Shown in pieces: positions 1-10,000 of a stretch of DNA of 64,000 bases. This stretch comes from JAGWRI01 sp963728785 (GTDB lineage Bacteria > Gemmatimonadota > Gemmatimonadetes > Gemmatimonadales > Gemmatimonadaceae). Every line of letters starts with the position of its first letter. Within the stretch, counting starts at the first letter, position 1. The notes under the pieces are model-generated. The model was given only the letters and a program-made list of their open reading frames with translations. It was not told where the DNA came from and searched no databases. The translations under genes and the position numbers were made by a program. The stretch covers positions 372,001-436,000 of the forward strand of contig CAVSKV010000002.1 of NCBI GenBank assembly GCA_963728785.1, read 5' to 3'.

Positions 1-179
1 ACGCCCCCAGCCTGGGCGGCGTCGACTCGCTGATCTCGGAGCCGCGCCACACGTCCCACGCCAGCGTCCCCGAGGAGCAGCGGATCAAGGCCGGGATCAC
101 CGACGGTTTCGTGCGGCTGAGCATCGGCATCGAGAGCGCCGATGATCTCATCGCCGACCTCGATCAGGCGCTGCGTTGA
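1..179 (+). CDS. Cys/Met-metabolism PLP-dependent enzyme, C-terminal end (partial)
   Basis: Only the last 58 residues are inside the window (first full codon at position 3, TGA at 177-179). The tail contains SLGGVDSLISEPRHTSH, then a GITDGFVRLSIGIES segment and DLIADLDQAL, which is the characteristic C-terminus of the cystathionine gamma-synthase / methionine gamma-lyase family. These enzymes use pyridoxal phosphate in transsulfuration or sulfhydrylation of homoserine esters. The catalytic lysine lies upstream of the window, so the exact reaction (MetB, MetC, MetZ or MGL) cannot be told. The stop codon overlaps the proposed TTG start of ftsE by four bases. Confidence 0.85.
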   Translation, partial: APSLGGVDSLISEPRHTSHASVPEEQRIKAGITDGFVRLSIGIESADDLIADLDQALR

Positions 180-883
180 CGGCCACCGAATCCCCCGGGG
201 TGATCCGGTTCGACCGGGTGACGAAGGAGTACCCGAAGTCGGGCAAGGCGCTGCAGGAAGTGTCGCTCCGCGTGGCCCGCGGGGAGTTTCTGTTCCTCAC
301 CGGCCCGAGCGGCGCCGGCAAGAGCACGATCCTGCGCCTCACCTACTTCGACGAACGCCCCACCAGCGGCCTCGTGCGCGTGAGCGGCGTGAATTCCGAA
401 CACGCCTCGCGTCGTGAGATCTCCAAGCTGCGCCGCCGCCTCGGCATCGTGTTCCAGGACTTTCGCCTGCTCGAGGACCGTACCGCCGAGGCCAACGTGG
501 CGTTCGCCCTCGAGGTCACCGGCACGCCGCGGCCCCAGATCGGCCCCAAGGTGAGCCGCGTGCTCACCCAGGTGGGGCTCGCATCCAAGGCCACCGCCTT
601 CCCCAAGGAGCTCTCCGGCGGCGAGCAGCAGCGCGTGGCCATTGCCCGCGCCCTGGTCAACGATCCCTTCGTGCTCATCGCCGACGAACCCACCGGCAAC
701 CTCGACGAGCGCGCCACGCGCGGCGTGTTCCAGCTGCTGCGCGAGATCAACGCCGCCGGCACTGCGATCATGATGGCCACGCATGATCTCGACCTCGTGC
801 GCAATGCCGACTATCGCACGGTGGAACTCAACCGCGGCCAGATCGTGTACGACTCGGCCGAAACGCCGGAGCCAACCGGATGA
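176..883 (+). CDS. ftsE: Cell-division ABC transporter ATP-binding protein FtsE
   Basis: ATPase subunit of the FtsEX complex, which sits at the septal ring and uses ATP hydrolysis to drive conformational change in FtsX and, through it, a periplasmic hydrolase activator. The 235-residue product has Walker A GPSGAGKST (residues 43-51), signature LSGGEQQRVAIARAL (from about 146) and Walker B VLIADEPTGNLD (about 165-176), all intact. The start shown is TTG at 176, overlapping the upstream stop as TTGA. A GTG at 200 would give MIRFDRVTKEY, which resembles the usual N-terminus of FtsE, so a 227-residue form starting there is a serious alternative. It is followed by ftsX with an ATGA overlap. Confidence 0.92.
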   Translation: MTATESPGVIRFDRVTKEYPKSGKALQEVSLRVARGEFLFLTGPSGAGKSTILRLTYFDERPTSGLVRVSGVNSEHASRREISKLRRRLGIVFQDFRLLEDRTAEANVAFALEVTGTPRPQIGPKVSRVLTQVGLASKATAFPKELSGGEQQRVAIARALVNDPFVLIADEPTGNLDERATRGVFQLLREINAAGTAIMMATHDLDLVRNADYRTVELNRGQIVYDSAETPEPTG

Positions 884-1731
884 GACGAACCGTGCGCGAC
901 GCATCGGCGTCGTTCGGCCGCGCCCCGCTGCTGAGCGCGCTCAGCGTCACCACGATCGCGTTCTCGCTGTTCGCCTTCGGGCTGTTCGGGCTCGTGGCGC
1001 TGAACATCCGCGCCGCATTGCAGCAGGTGGAGGAGCGCGTGGAGATTCGCGCCTTCGTGGCCGACGGCACCGACGCCCAGGCCATCGCCGCCGCCGCGGG
1101 CGACATCGGCGCGTTTCCCGAAGTGCTGAGCGTGGACATCGTGTCCAAGGACCAGGCCCTGACCCGCGCCCGGCGTGAACTCTCCGAGTTCTCCGACGTG
1201 TTCGAAGCGGGCGTGCTGCCGGCGTCCATCGACGTCAAGCTCAAGCCGGGGTTCCGCGATCCGGCCACGGTGGACCGGGTGTCGGAGCGGCTCCGGAGCT
1301 ACCCGTTCGTGGACGACGTGCGCTACGGGGAGGACTGGCTCGTGCAGCTGTACCGGCTGCGCAACATCGCCGGCGTGGCGGGGCTGGCGCTCGGCCTCGC
1401 CTTTGCCGCCGTGGCGGTGATCATCATCGGCGCCACGATCCGCATGGCGGTGCTGGCGCGGGCCGAGGAGATCTCGATCATGCGCCTGGTGGGCGCCACC
1501 GATGGCTTCATCCGCCGACCCTTCCTGCTCGAGGGGTTCGCCAAGGGCGTGGCGGGCGGGCTGCTCGCCCTGCTCCTCACCTGGGCGGGCATGCAGCTCA
1601 TCGACCAGTACCTGAACTTCCATACGGTGTTCTTCACCCCGCCGATGGCCGCACTCGGGGTGGTCGCGGGCGCCCTCATCGGCGTGCTCGGCAGCGCGGT
1701 TGCCGTTGGGAGGCACTTACGCGGGCTGTGA
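880..1731 (+). CDS. ftsX: Cell-division permease FtsX
   Basis: Membrane partner of FtsE. The 283-residue protein has the FtsX layout: a short cytoplasmic N-terminus, TM1 at about residues 20-45, a periplasmic domain of about 110 residues (45-160, containing the typical VEIRAFV strand and the PASIDVKLK motif), then three more hydrophobic segments at about 165-190, 220-240 and 250-275. The periplasmic loop is the part known in other bacteria to bind the EnvC/PcsB/RipC-type activator, and the next gene encodes exactly such a protein. The ATG overlaps the ftsE stop (ATGA), and its own stop overlaps the next GTG start, so translational coupling is likely. Confidence 0.92.
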   Translation: MRRTVRDASASFGRAPLLSALSVTTIAFSLFAFGLFGLVALNIRAALQQVEERVEIRAFVADGTDAQAIAAAAGDIGAFPEVLSVDIVSKDQALTRARRELSEFSDVFEAGVLPASIDVKLKPGFRDPATVDRVSERLRSYPFVDDVRYGEDWLVQLYRLRNIAGVAGLALGLAFAAVAVIIIGATIRMAVLARAEEISIMRLVGATDGFIRRPFLLEGFAKGVAGGLLALLLTWAGMQLIDQYLNFHTVFFTPPMAALGVVAGALIGVLGSAVAVGRHLRGL

Positions 1732-2936
1732 CGCGGCCCCCGGGCTTCGTCGCCGCGCTCGCTCTCGCAGGTGCGTTCGCGCTCGTGGGAGCGCCGCGCG
1801 CTGCGCGCGCCCAGCAGTCGCAGACCGAGATCAAGCTCCGCGCCCAGCGCGACACGCTCGACCAGATCCGCCAGGAGCGCGCGCAACTGGAAGCGCGGAT
1901 GCGCACCCTCCAGAACTCGGCGCACAACCTCGGCGACGAGGTGGCGAATCTCGACGACCGCGCGCGTGCCACGGCGCGCCTCGTCGCGGCGCTCGACCGG
2001 CAGCTGGTCACGATCAACGCCGACGTGGCCGAAGCCAGCGGCAGCATGGTGCACGCCGAGGACGACCTCACCGCCCAGCGCGCCGTACTCGACCACCGGC
2101 TGATGGAGATCTACAAGCGCGGGCCGCTGTTCACCTTTCAGGTGCTGCTGTCCGCCCAGTCGTTCGGTGACCTCGTGGCGCGCTACAAGTACCTCCACCT
2201 GCTCACCCTGCGCGACCGCGCCCTGGTGAAGCACGTGCAGGACCTGCGCGACCAGGTCGAGATGGAGCGCGACCGGCTGGTGACGCTGCAAAACGCGATC
2301 GTCCAGAACCGCAGCGACAAGGCCCGCGAGGAGGCGGAGCTGCGCGCGCTCGAACGCGAACGGCAGCGCAGCCTGTCCTCGGTGAACCAGCAGGTGCAGC
2401 AGACCCAGACGCGTCTGGACGCGGTGCGCCGCACCGAGTCGCAACTCACCGGCGCCATCGCCGCCCTGGAGGCGGCCCGCAAGCGCGCCGAAGCGGCGAG
2501 CGCCAGCGCCGCCGCCGGCCGGAGCACCATCAGCACGAGCGACTACGGCACCCTCGACTGGCCCGTGCAGGGCGACATTCTGTATCCGTTCGGCCGGCAG
2601 GTGCAGACCAACAACACCACCATCCGCTGGAACGGCATCGGCATCGCGGCGCCGATCGGCACCCCGGTGCGCGTCGTGGCCGCAGGTGACGTGGTGAGCG
2701 TGTCGCAACTCGGGCTCTATGGCCTGACCGTGATCGTGGACCACGGCGGCGGCGACTATTCCATCTACGGATCACTGCGCGAGTCGCGCGTGAAACGCGG
2801 CGACCACGTGACCAAGCACCAGGTGATCGGCAGCGTGGGCATGTCCGATCCGGATTTCCCCGCCCACCTCCACTTCGAGGTGCGCCAGCACGGCGGCCCC
2901 GCCGTGGATCCCACCACCTGGCTCCGCCACCAATGA
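1728..2936 (+). CDS. envC: EnvC-like murein hydrolase activator (coiled coil plus degenerate LytM/M23 domain)
   Basis: The 402-residue exported protein has a signal peptide ending near AARAQQ, a long coiled coil (about residues 35-250, rich in charged heptads), and a C-terminal LytM fold (about 275-400). In active M23 peptidases the zinc ligands are HxxxD and the last His of HxH. Here the first motif reads NGIGIAAP (His and Asp lost), the usual YxHL is YGSL, and only HLHFEV remains, so hydrolytic activity is unlikely. This matches EnvC, which activates amidases rather than cutting murein itself. Position directly after ftsEX, with a GTGA overlap (GTG at 1728), supports a role as the FtsEX-controlled septal activator. 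Confidence 0.88.
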   Translation: MTRPPGFVAALALAGAFALVGAPRAARAQQSQTEIKLRAQRDTLDQIRQERAQLEARMRTLQNSAHNLGDEVANLDDRARATARLVAALDRQLVTINADVAEASGSMVHAEDDLTAQRAVLDHRLMEIYKRGPLFTFQVLLSAQSFGDLVARYKYLHLLTLRDRALVKHVQDLRDQVEMERDRLVTLQNAIVQNRSDKAREEAELRALERERQRSLSSVNQQVQQTQTRLDAVRRTESQLTGAIAALEAARKRAEAASASAAAGRSTISTSDYGTLDWPVQGDILYPFGRQVQTNNTTIRWNGIGIAAPIGTPVRVVAAGDVVSVSQLGLYGLTVIVDHGGGDYSIYGSLRESRVKRGDHVTKHQVIGSVGMSDPDFPAHLHFEVRQHGGPAVDPTTWLRHQ

Positions 2937-3142
2937 CCGTCGCCAAACGTTGCAACGTGTGCTCGCGCTTTCGCGCGTACGAGGAGGCCGATCGGTTCTG
3001 CCTCGCCTGCGGGCATGAGGGATTGGATTCGGCCTGCTCGTGCGGCCGGACCTTCGAGTATGCCCTGGTCGAGCCCGAGGGCGAGCTCCACTGCCCGCGG
3101 TGCGGGCAGTCGCTGCGCGGCCGCTCGTCCGAATTCGTGTGA
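2933..3142 (+). CDS. Small zinc-ribbon protein
   Basis: A 69-residue protein with CNVC (8-11), CLAC (23-26), a CSC pair (35-37) and CPRC (54-57), so eight cysteines arranged as one or two zinc ribbons. No catalytic domain is visible. It starts at an ATG overlapping the envC-like stop (ATGA) and its stop overlaps the GTG of the nuclease gene, so it belongs to the same transcript. Function is unknown. Such proteins may be nucleic-acid or protein-binding adaptors, but nothing in the sequence decides this. Confidence 0.75.
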   Translation: MTVAKRCNVCSRFRAYEEADRFCLACGHEGLDSACSCGRTFEYALVEPEGELHCPRCGQSLRGRSSEFV

Positions 3143-4068
3143 GCGCGGCCAGGGCCGGCCCGGAAGCGCCGAAGCGCCGCGCCGGCGTCCGCCGCACCCC
3201 AGCCGACGGCCCCGGCGCCGACCTGCTCGGCGCCCACGTGTCGATTGCCGGGGGAACGGCCCAGGCCCCTCCGCGCGCCAGGGCCATCGGCGCCACGACC
3301 ATGCAGATGTTCACCAAGATGGCCAACCGGTGGGCCGAGCGCACCGTGGACGCCGGCGAAGCGAAGGCGTTCCGCGACGGGCTCGCCGCCACCGCCGTGC
3401 GGGTGACCGTGGTCCACGATTCCTACCTGATCAACCTGGCCAGCCCCGATCCGGCGCTGCGCCGGCGGTCCATCGAGTCGTTCGTGGCCGAACTCGAGCG
3501 GTGTGCGGCCCTCGGGATCACATATCTCGTATCGCACCCCGGGAACTTCATGGACGAGCGGGCGAGCGGCATCCGCCGCAACGCCGACGCGATCACCGAA
3601 GCGCTAGAGCGGGTGCCGGGCAGGACGGTGGTGTGCATGGAGACCACGGCCGGGGCGGGCACCGTCATCGGGAGCACGTTCGAGGAGCTCGCGCAGCTCC
3701 TCGAACGCGTGCCCGCCGTTCAGCGCAGGCGGCTCGGAGTGTGCGTCGACACCTGCCACGCGTATGCGGCCGGCTACGATCTCGTACGCGACTTCGATGG
3801 CGTGTGGGCGCGGTTCGACGATGTACTCGGCAGCCGCCGACTGCGCGTGCTGCACCTTAACGATTCCAAAATGCCGTTCGATTCGCGGCGCGACCGACAC
3901 GAACTGATCGGCGAGGGTACCCTGGGCCCGGGTCCCTTCCGGCGCATCATGACCGACCCCCGGTTCCACTCGGTACCCAAGGTGCTGGAGACCCCGAAGG
4001 GCGACGACCCCACGAAGACCGACCGCCGCATGCTTGCGCGGCTCCGGCGGTACGCTGCCGGACGCTGA
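3139..4068 (+). CDS. nfo: Endonuclease IV (apurinic/apyrimidinic endonuclease)
   Basis: A 309-residue AP endonuclease IV, a TIM-barrel enzyme with three metal ions that incises 5' of abasic sites during base excision repair. Family landmarks are visible in order: LLGAHVSIAGG near the N-terminus, HPGNFMD, METTAGAG, VCVDTCHAYAAGYD, and LHLNDSKMPFDSRRDRHELIGEG, followed by a C-terminal VLETPKGDDPTKTD. These contain the His, Glu and Asp metal ligands. The start chosen is GTG at 3139, overlapping the previous stop as GTGA. A longer frame runs upstream but would overlap the zinc-ribbon gene extensively. The first 25 residues are Arg/Pro rich and may be a lineage extension. Confidence 0.93.
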   Translation: MSAARAGPEAPKRRAGVRRTPADGPGADLLGAHVSIAGGTAQAPPRARAIGATTMQMFTKMANRWAERTVDAGEAKAFRDGLAATAVRVTVVHDSYLINLASPDPALRRRSIESFVAELERCAALGITYLVSHPGNFMDERASGIRRNADAITEALERVPGRTVVCMETTAGAGTVIGSTFEELAQLLERVPAVQRRRLGVCVDTCHAYAAGYDLVRDFDGVWARFDDVLGSRRLRVLHLNDSKMPFDSRRDRHELIGEGTLGPGPFRRIMTDPRFHSVPKVLETPKGDDPTKTDRRMLARLRRYAAGR

Positions 4069-4117
4069 CCCTGCGCTCGTCATCGAGCCAACCTAGCGGT
4101 TTGGGGGAGCTGCCCGT

Positions 4118-4489
4118 ATGCTCTCGGGAATCATGCCGATCTTCTCGCGTCCGTCCCGCCGCCATCCGATCCGTACCTCGCGCCGGATCGCGCTCTTTGC
4201 GCTCGTCGCGCTGGAGCTCGTGGTGGCGTTGGCGCCGCTGCTCGAACCGACCCACGAAGCGACGGCGCCGCACGTCGAGCAGACGGGAACCCTGCACGAC
4301 TTTCTGGTGCACGACGACGCGAACTGCGCCGTCTGCACGCTGCGTTCGATCACCGCGCTCCCCATGGGCAGCGCGGTCGTTCTCCCGGCGGCCTCACCAC
4401 ATTTCGTCGCCAATGCCCGTGTGCACTTCACCATGATCACGCGCACCGGCGCGGCCAATCCGTCGCGAGCTCCGCCGATCGCCGGCTGA
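4118..4489 (+). CDS. Small membrane or exported protein upstream of the RND efflux genes
   Basis: A 123-residue protein of unknown function. It has a basic N-terminus followed by one hydrophobic segment (about residues 25-42), then a HEATAPHVEQ region and HDDANCAVCTLRS, where a His/Cys cluster could bind a metal. This recalls the short DUF2946-type proteins often found beside metal-efflux operons, but the match is loose. The start could instead be the ATG at 4133. It lies 86 bp upstream of the outer-membrane channel gene on the same strand, so a role linked to metal resistance is plausible by context only. Confidence 0.55.
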   Translation: MLSGIMPIFSRPSRRHPIRTSRRIALFALVALELVVALAPLLEPTHEATAPHVEQTGTLHDFLVHDDANCAVCTLRSITALPMGSAVVLPAASPHFVANARVHFTMITRTGAANPSRAPPIAG

Positions 4490-4575
4490 GTTCGCTGCGG
4501 CCTCAGGATGCACCGCGCGCATTCGCGCGCCGGGGACACCCCCAGCATCCGTTTCGACCATCATCGAGGGCTTGC

Positions 4576-5871
4576 ATGCGAACGTCCATCTGGATGTGCG
4601 CGCTGGTGTTCCTTGCCAGCGTCGCAACCGCCCAACAACGCGCGCCTGCCGGCGGCTCCACCGCCGACACGCTCCGCCTCACTCGACGCCAGGCCATCGC
4701 CATGGCGCTGTCTTCCAACCCCACGATCGACGTGGCAAGGGAGCAGACGGCGCAGGTCCAGGCCCAGCGCGTCGAGGGCATGGCGATTCCCGACCCGTCG
4801 TTCTCGGCGGCCTACGACTCGATGCCGCGGCTCACCGGCTTCAGCCCGTCGGTCTCCAAGCCACTGAGTCTAAGCATCGTCGTGCCCTTCCCCGACAAGA
4901 TCCGGCTCCAGAGCCGCATGGGCACCGCCAACGTCAACGCGTCGCAGGAGAACATGCGGCTCGTGGCGCAGGGCGTGGCCGCATCGGCCAGTGAGGCCTA
5001 CGATGCGGTGCTCGTGGCGGCCATGCACCGGCGCGACTTGATCGAAGCCGATTCGCTGGCTACGGACTTCCTCAAGAAGACCCAGGCCCGGTTCAACGCC
5101 GGCACGGTGGCCAAGTTGGACGTGATCAAGGCGCAGGTCGACCTGGCGTCGGCCGGCAACGACCTCATCGCCAACGCGCGCGACGTGGCGAACGCCGAGG
5201 CCAGCCTGAACCGCGCCATCGGGCGCGCCCTCGGCTCACCGCTGGCGCTCGCCGATTCGCTCGATGTGCCGGCGCCGCTGCCCGACCTCGACGCCCTGCA
5301 GCAGGCCGCGCTCCGGTCCCGCCCCGAAATCCGCTCGCTCGAAGCCCAGCAGCGCGCGGCGAAAGCCAACTCCTCGCTCATCCGCGAGCAGGCCTTCCTG
5401 CCCGATCTGTTCGCCTCGGCCAGCCGCGACGCGTCGGTAGCCGTCCCGACCTGGTATTCAGTGGGCATCACGCTGCCCATTCCCATCCTGTTCTGGCAGC
5501 ATTCGGGCGGTGACTTCGCCGAGACCCATCATCGCGAACTCGAGCTGGCGGCAACGCTGCGCGACACGCGGGCCGCCGTGGGCCAGGACGTCCAGAACGC
5601 GTTCGCCACCGCCGACGCCGCCGAGCGCCAGGCCGTGTTCATCCGCGATCAGCTGCTGCCGTCGGCGCGCGAGGCCTATCGCGTAGCCACGACGAGCTAC
5701 GCCCTGGGCGGGCTCTCCGCCCTCGACGTGCTCGACGCCCGTCGTTCCCTGCTCGATGCCGAAAGCCAATACGCCGATGCCCTCGCGGCCGCCAACTCGG
5801 CCCGCGCCGATCTCGAGCGCGCCGCCGGCGTGCCGCTCACCACGTTCGCCCCTGGAGCTTCCCGTGAGTAA
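4576..5871 (+). CDS. czcC: Outer-membrane efflux protein, CzcC/TolC family
   Basis: Outer-membrane channel of a tripartite RND efflux pump. The 431-residue precursor has a clear signal peptide (MRTSIWMCALVFLASVATAQ) and two OEP repeats (about residues 35-225 and 250-420), each with long amphipathic helices such as LVAQGVAASASEAYDAVLVA and RAAVGQDVQNAFATADAAE, typical of the TolC barrel. A GAGGG ribosome-binding site lies 8 nt upstream of the ATG. The stop codon lies 8 bp inside the start of the adaptor gene, so the three pump genes are one operon. Confidence 0.9.
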   Translation: MRTSIWMCALVFLASVATAQQRAPAGGSTADTLRLTRRQAIAMALSSNPTIDVAREQTAQVQAQRVEGMAIPDPSFSAAYDSMPRLTGFSPSVSKPLSLSIVVPFPDKIRLQSRMGTANVNASQENMRLVAQGVAASASEAYDAVLVAAMHRRDLIEADSLATDFLKKTQARFNAGTVAKLDVIKAQVDLASAGNDLIANARDVANAEASLNRAIGRALGSPLALADSLDVPAPLPDLDALQQAALRSRPEIRSLEAQQRAAKANSSLIREQAFLPDLFASASRDASVAVPTWYSVGITLPIPILFWQHSGGDFAETHHRELELAATLRDTRAAVGQDVQNAFATADAAERQAVFIRDQLLPSAREAYRVATTSYALGGLSALDVLDARRSLLDAESQYADALAAANSARADLERAAGVPLTTFAPGASRE

Positions 5872-7024
5872 GCGCCCGTTCGCGCCCGCGACGTTTGCCG
5901 TCGCCGGGCTCATCGCCCTCGCCGGCGTCGTCGCCGGATGCACCCCGTCGTCGTCGGCCACCGAAGACACCACGGCGATCGTCAAGCCGGCGATGTTCAA
6001 GGTCACCGACGCCCAGCGGGCCCGACTCAAGATCGTGACGCTGGCCGACTCCACCTTCCGGCCGTCGCTCGACGTCACGGGCACCGTGGCGTTCAACGGC
6101 GATTCCTCCACCCAGGTCATCGCCCCGATCTCCGGTCCGGTGACGCGGTTGCTGGTCAACGTCGGCGCCGAGGTCAAAGCCGGCACGCCACTGGCCGCGG
6201 TCTCGTCTCCCGACTTCGCCTCGGCCGTGGCCGACTACCGCAAGGCCGAGGACGCGGCGCGCAACACGCAGCGCATCCTCACGCTCAACGAACAGCTGTA
6301 CGCCAACGACGCGTTGGCTCGCAGCGACCTCGATCAGTCGCGCACCGATGCGTCGTCGGCGGCCGCCGACCTCGACGCCGCGGCGGAAGCCCTGCGGGCG
6401 CTCGGCGTGTCCGACAGCACGATCACGGCCATCCACAACGGCCAGCAGACGGGCGTCGTGGAGGGGGTCATCCGGTCGCCCATCGCCGGCGTGGTGGTGG
6501 AGAAGCTCATCACGCCCGGCCAGCTGCTCGCGGCCGGCACCACGCCGACGTTCACGGTGGCCAATCTGTCCACAGCGTGGGTGATGGCCAGCGTCTACCC
6601 TGCCGATCTCGACCTCGTGGGCCGGGGCCAGTCGGTGAACATTTACACCGATGCGTCGGCGAGGCCGGTGCCAGGCCGCGTGGACTACGTGGCCGCGCTG
6701 GTCGATCCGGGCACCAAGGCCACCGCCGTCCGAGTCGTGGCCGACAACCGCTCTCAGTTGCTGAAGCGCGACATGTTCGTGCGCGTGCAGATCCATTCCA
6801 CCCGGGCGCGCAAGGGCGTCCTCATTCCCACGGCGGCGCTGCTCCGCAACAATGACAATCTGCCCTTCGTGTTCGTCGCCACGCCCGACGGTTCGTTCGC
6901 GCGGCGCGACATCACGTATGGGTATCGCGTGGGCGATAGCTACGAAGTGACGTCGGGCCTCGTCGCCGGCGACAAGGTCGTGGCGGACGGTGCGCTCTTC
7001 CTCCAGTTCGCGGAGAGCCAGTGA
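5864..7024 (+). CDS. czcB: RND efflux periplasmic adaptor, CzcB/HlyD family
   Basis: Membrane-fusion protein that joins the inner-membrane RND pump to the outer-membrane channel. The GTG at 5864 gives a 386-residue lipoprotein precursor with the lipobox VAGC after a hydrophobic stretch. The barrel/lipoyl hybrid motif is seen as APISGPVTRLLVNVGAEVKAGTPL with its partner IRSPIAGVVVEKLITPGQL, separated by an alpha-helical hairpin (about residues 125-195). Beta-barrel and membrane-proximal domains follow (TARPV-type segment RPVPGRVDYVAALVD, then VLIPTAALL). An upstream ATG at 5756 is in frame but would lie in the channel gene and remove the lipobox. Confidence 0.9.
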   Translation: MSKRPFAPATFAVAGLIALAGVVAGCTPSSSATEDTTAIVKPAMFKVTDAQRARLKIVTLADSTFRPSLDVTGTVAFNGDSSTQVIAPISGPVTRLLVNVGAEVKAGTPLAAVSSPDFASAVADYRKAEDAARNTQRILTLNEQLYANDALARSDLDQSRTDASSAAADLDAAAEALRALGVSDSTITAIHNGQQTGVVEGVIRSPIAGVVVEKLITPGQLLAAGTTPTFTVANLSTAWVMASVYPADLDLVGRGQSVNIYTDASARPVPGRVDYVAALVDPGTKATAVRVVADNRSQLLKRDMFVRVQIHSTRARKGVLIPTAALLRNNDNLPFVFVATPDGSFARRDITYGYRVGDSYEVTSGLVAGDKVVADGALFLQFAESQ

Positions 7025-10000
7025 CCAATCCCACCTTGCCTCCGGCAATGGCGGCCGGGGCCGCGCCTCCGTCGCGCATCAACCGCGTCGTTCGGGCCGC
7101 GCTCGGCCAGCCGTTCCTCGTCATCATCTTCGGGATCACGCTGATCGCCCTCGGTGTGTGGACGTTCACGCGCCTGCCTGTGGACGCCTACCCGGACCTC
7201 TCGCCGCCGATGGTCGAGATCATCACGCAGTGGCCGGGCCACGCCTCGGAAGAGGTGGAGCGGCTGGTCACAGTGCCCATCGAGACCGATATGAACGGCG
7301 TCGAGGACATCACCGTGCTCCGGTCCATCTCGCTGTACGGGCTGTCCGACGTCATCATGTCGTTCCGGGACAACACCGATCCGTACTTCGCGCGACAGCG
7401 GGTGTTCGAGCGGATCCCCGACGTCACCCTCCCCGACGGCGTGAGCGCGAGCGTCTCACCGCTGTTCTCGCCTTCCGGCCTCGTGTACCGGTACGTGATC
7501 GACAGCCCCGACCGGTCGACGCGCGAACTCAAGATCCTCAACGACTGGGTTCTGGCCAAGGCGTACAAGGCCGTGCCCGGCGTGGCCGACGAATCGGGAC
7601 TCGGCGGCGAGACCATGGAGTACCACGTCGACGTGGACCCCACCAAGCTAGCCGGGGCCGGGCTCGCCGTCTCGGACGTCGAGAACGCCCTTGGCAACAA
7701 CAACGGCAACGCCGGCGGCGGCTTCTATAGTGAAGGCGGGCAGTTCTACTACGTGCGTGGCCTCGGCCGCCTCGAGACCACCGACGACATCGGCAACGTC
7801 GTGATCACCGTGAAGAACGGCGTTCCGGTGCTGATCAAGGACATCGCGACGGTAGAAATCGGCCACGCGCCGCGGCTCGGGCAGTTCGGGTTCAATAATC
7901 GCGACGACGCCGTGGAAGGCGTGATCCTGATGCGCACGGGCGAGCAGGCGCAGACGGTGCTCAAGCGCGTGGAGGCCACCACGCGCCAGCTCAACGACTC
8001 CATCCTCCCCAAGGACGTCAAGGTCCATCCGTTCTATGACCGCAGCGACCTGATCCATCTCACGACGCGGGTAGTGGAGGACAACCTGCTGCGCGGCATC
8101 ATCCTCGTGGTCGTCATCCTCATCTTCTTCCTGTACGACGTACGTGCGGGGCTGATCGTGTCGGTGGCGATCCCCGGATCGCTGCTGTTCGCGTTCATCG
8201 TCCTCGACCTGCGCAACATTCCGGCCAACCTGCTGTCCATCGGCGCCATCGACTTCGGCATCCTGGTGGACGGCGCGGTGGTGATGGTGGAGAACATCTT
8301 CCGGCGACTGGCCGAACGAAACGGCACGGAGTACTCGATCCGCGAGGTCATCGCGCAGGCCGCCGCCGAGGTGGATCGCCCGATCGTCTATGCGATTGCC
8401 GTGATCGTGGCCGGCTTCCTGCCCATCTACGTGCTGTCGGGCCCTTCGGGCCGGTTGTTCGAGCCGATGGCCGACACGACCATTGCCGCCCTCGTCGGCT
8501 CGGTGCTGATCACTGTGCTCGTGCTGCCGCCGCTTTGCGCGTGGGGTTTGCGCAAGGGCGTGCACGCGCGCCGCAACCACGCATTCGAATGGATCAAGGA
8601 CGTGTACGGCCACGGCCTCGACTGGAGCCTGGCCCACCGTGGCTGGGTGGTTGGGGTGAGCGTCGCGCTGTTCGCGGTGGCCATCGCCATGACCGAATCG
8701 ATCGGCGCCGAGTTCATGCCCAAGCTCGACGAGGGCGCGCTGTGGGTGCGGGCCACGATGCCGTACACCATCTCGTTCCAGGAATCGTCCAAGTTCGCGC
8801 CGCAGATCCGGACCATCCTGAAGTCGTTCCCGGAGGTCACCGACGTGGCCGACGAGCACGGCCGCCCCGACGACGGCACCGACCCTACGGGCTTCTTCAA
8901 CATGGAGTTCTACGTCGGCCTCAAGCCGTACGCCGAGTGGACGGGCCCCTACCATACCAAACCGCAGCTGATCGCCGCCATCGACAAGAAGCTGCAGAGC
9001 TTTCCCGGCATCACGTTCAACTACACCCAGCCCGCCGAGGACGCCGTGGACGAGGCCGAGACCGGCCTCAAGAGTGCGCTCGACGTGAAGATCTTCGGTG
9101 ACGATCTGACGACGCTCGAGGCGAAGGGCCGTGAGGTGGAGCACGTGCTGCAGGGAGTGCCCGGCATCAACCAGATCACCCTCGTGCAGGAGCTGGGTCA
9201 GCCCTCGCTCACCGTGCAGATCGACCGCGCCAAGCTGGCGCGGTACGGGCTCGGAGCCGGCGACGTGAACAACCTCATCGAGGCAGCGGTGGGCGGAACG
9301 GCGGCCACGCAGGTCGTGCAGGGCGAGCAGCTGTTTGACCTCGTCGTGCGTCTGCAACCGCAGTACCGGAGCACCCCCGAGCAGATCGGCAACATCCTCA
9401 TCGCCACGCCCGACGGCAGCCAGATCCCGCTCAAGGAGGTGGCCACGATCTCGGTGTCCAACGGGGCGTCGTTCATCTACCGCGAGGACAGCCACCGCTA
9501 CATCGGCGTGCAGTTCTCCGTGCAAGGCCGCGACCTGGCCGGCGCCGTCAACGACGCCCGCGCCCGGGTGGCGCAGCAGGTCAAGTTCCCCGAGGGGTAC
9601 CGGCCGGTGTGGGGCGGCGAGTTCAAGGAGTACACGGACTCGCGCGCCCAACTGCAGATCGTGCTCCCGATCACGCTGGTGCTCATCTTCCTGCTGCTGT
9701 TCTTCCTGTACGACAACTTCAAGTTCCCGCTGATCACGGTGGTCGGCGTCGCGCTGTCGGCGCCGCTCGGCGGCCTTGCCGCGCTCATGCTCACCGGCAC
9801 GCCGTTCTCGGTGTCGTCGGGCATCGGGTTCCTGGCCCTGTTCGGCGTCTCGGTGCAGACCGCCGTGGTGTTCATATCGTACGCCAACGAACTGCGGCTG
9901 GGTGGCATGGGCATCGTTCAGGCCACCCGTGAGGCGGCCCTGCTCCGATTGCGCCCGATCATGATGACCGCCCTCGTGGCGGCGTTTGGGCTGCTGCCGG

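Noticed and set aside
7648..9651. Long minus-strand frame inside czcA
   Set aside because: Antisense to a well-conserved RND pump; composition is typical of GC3 shadow frames, with no domain.
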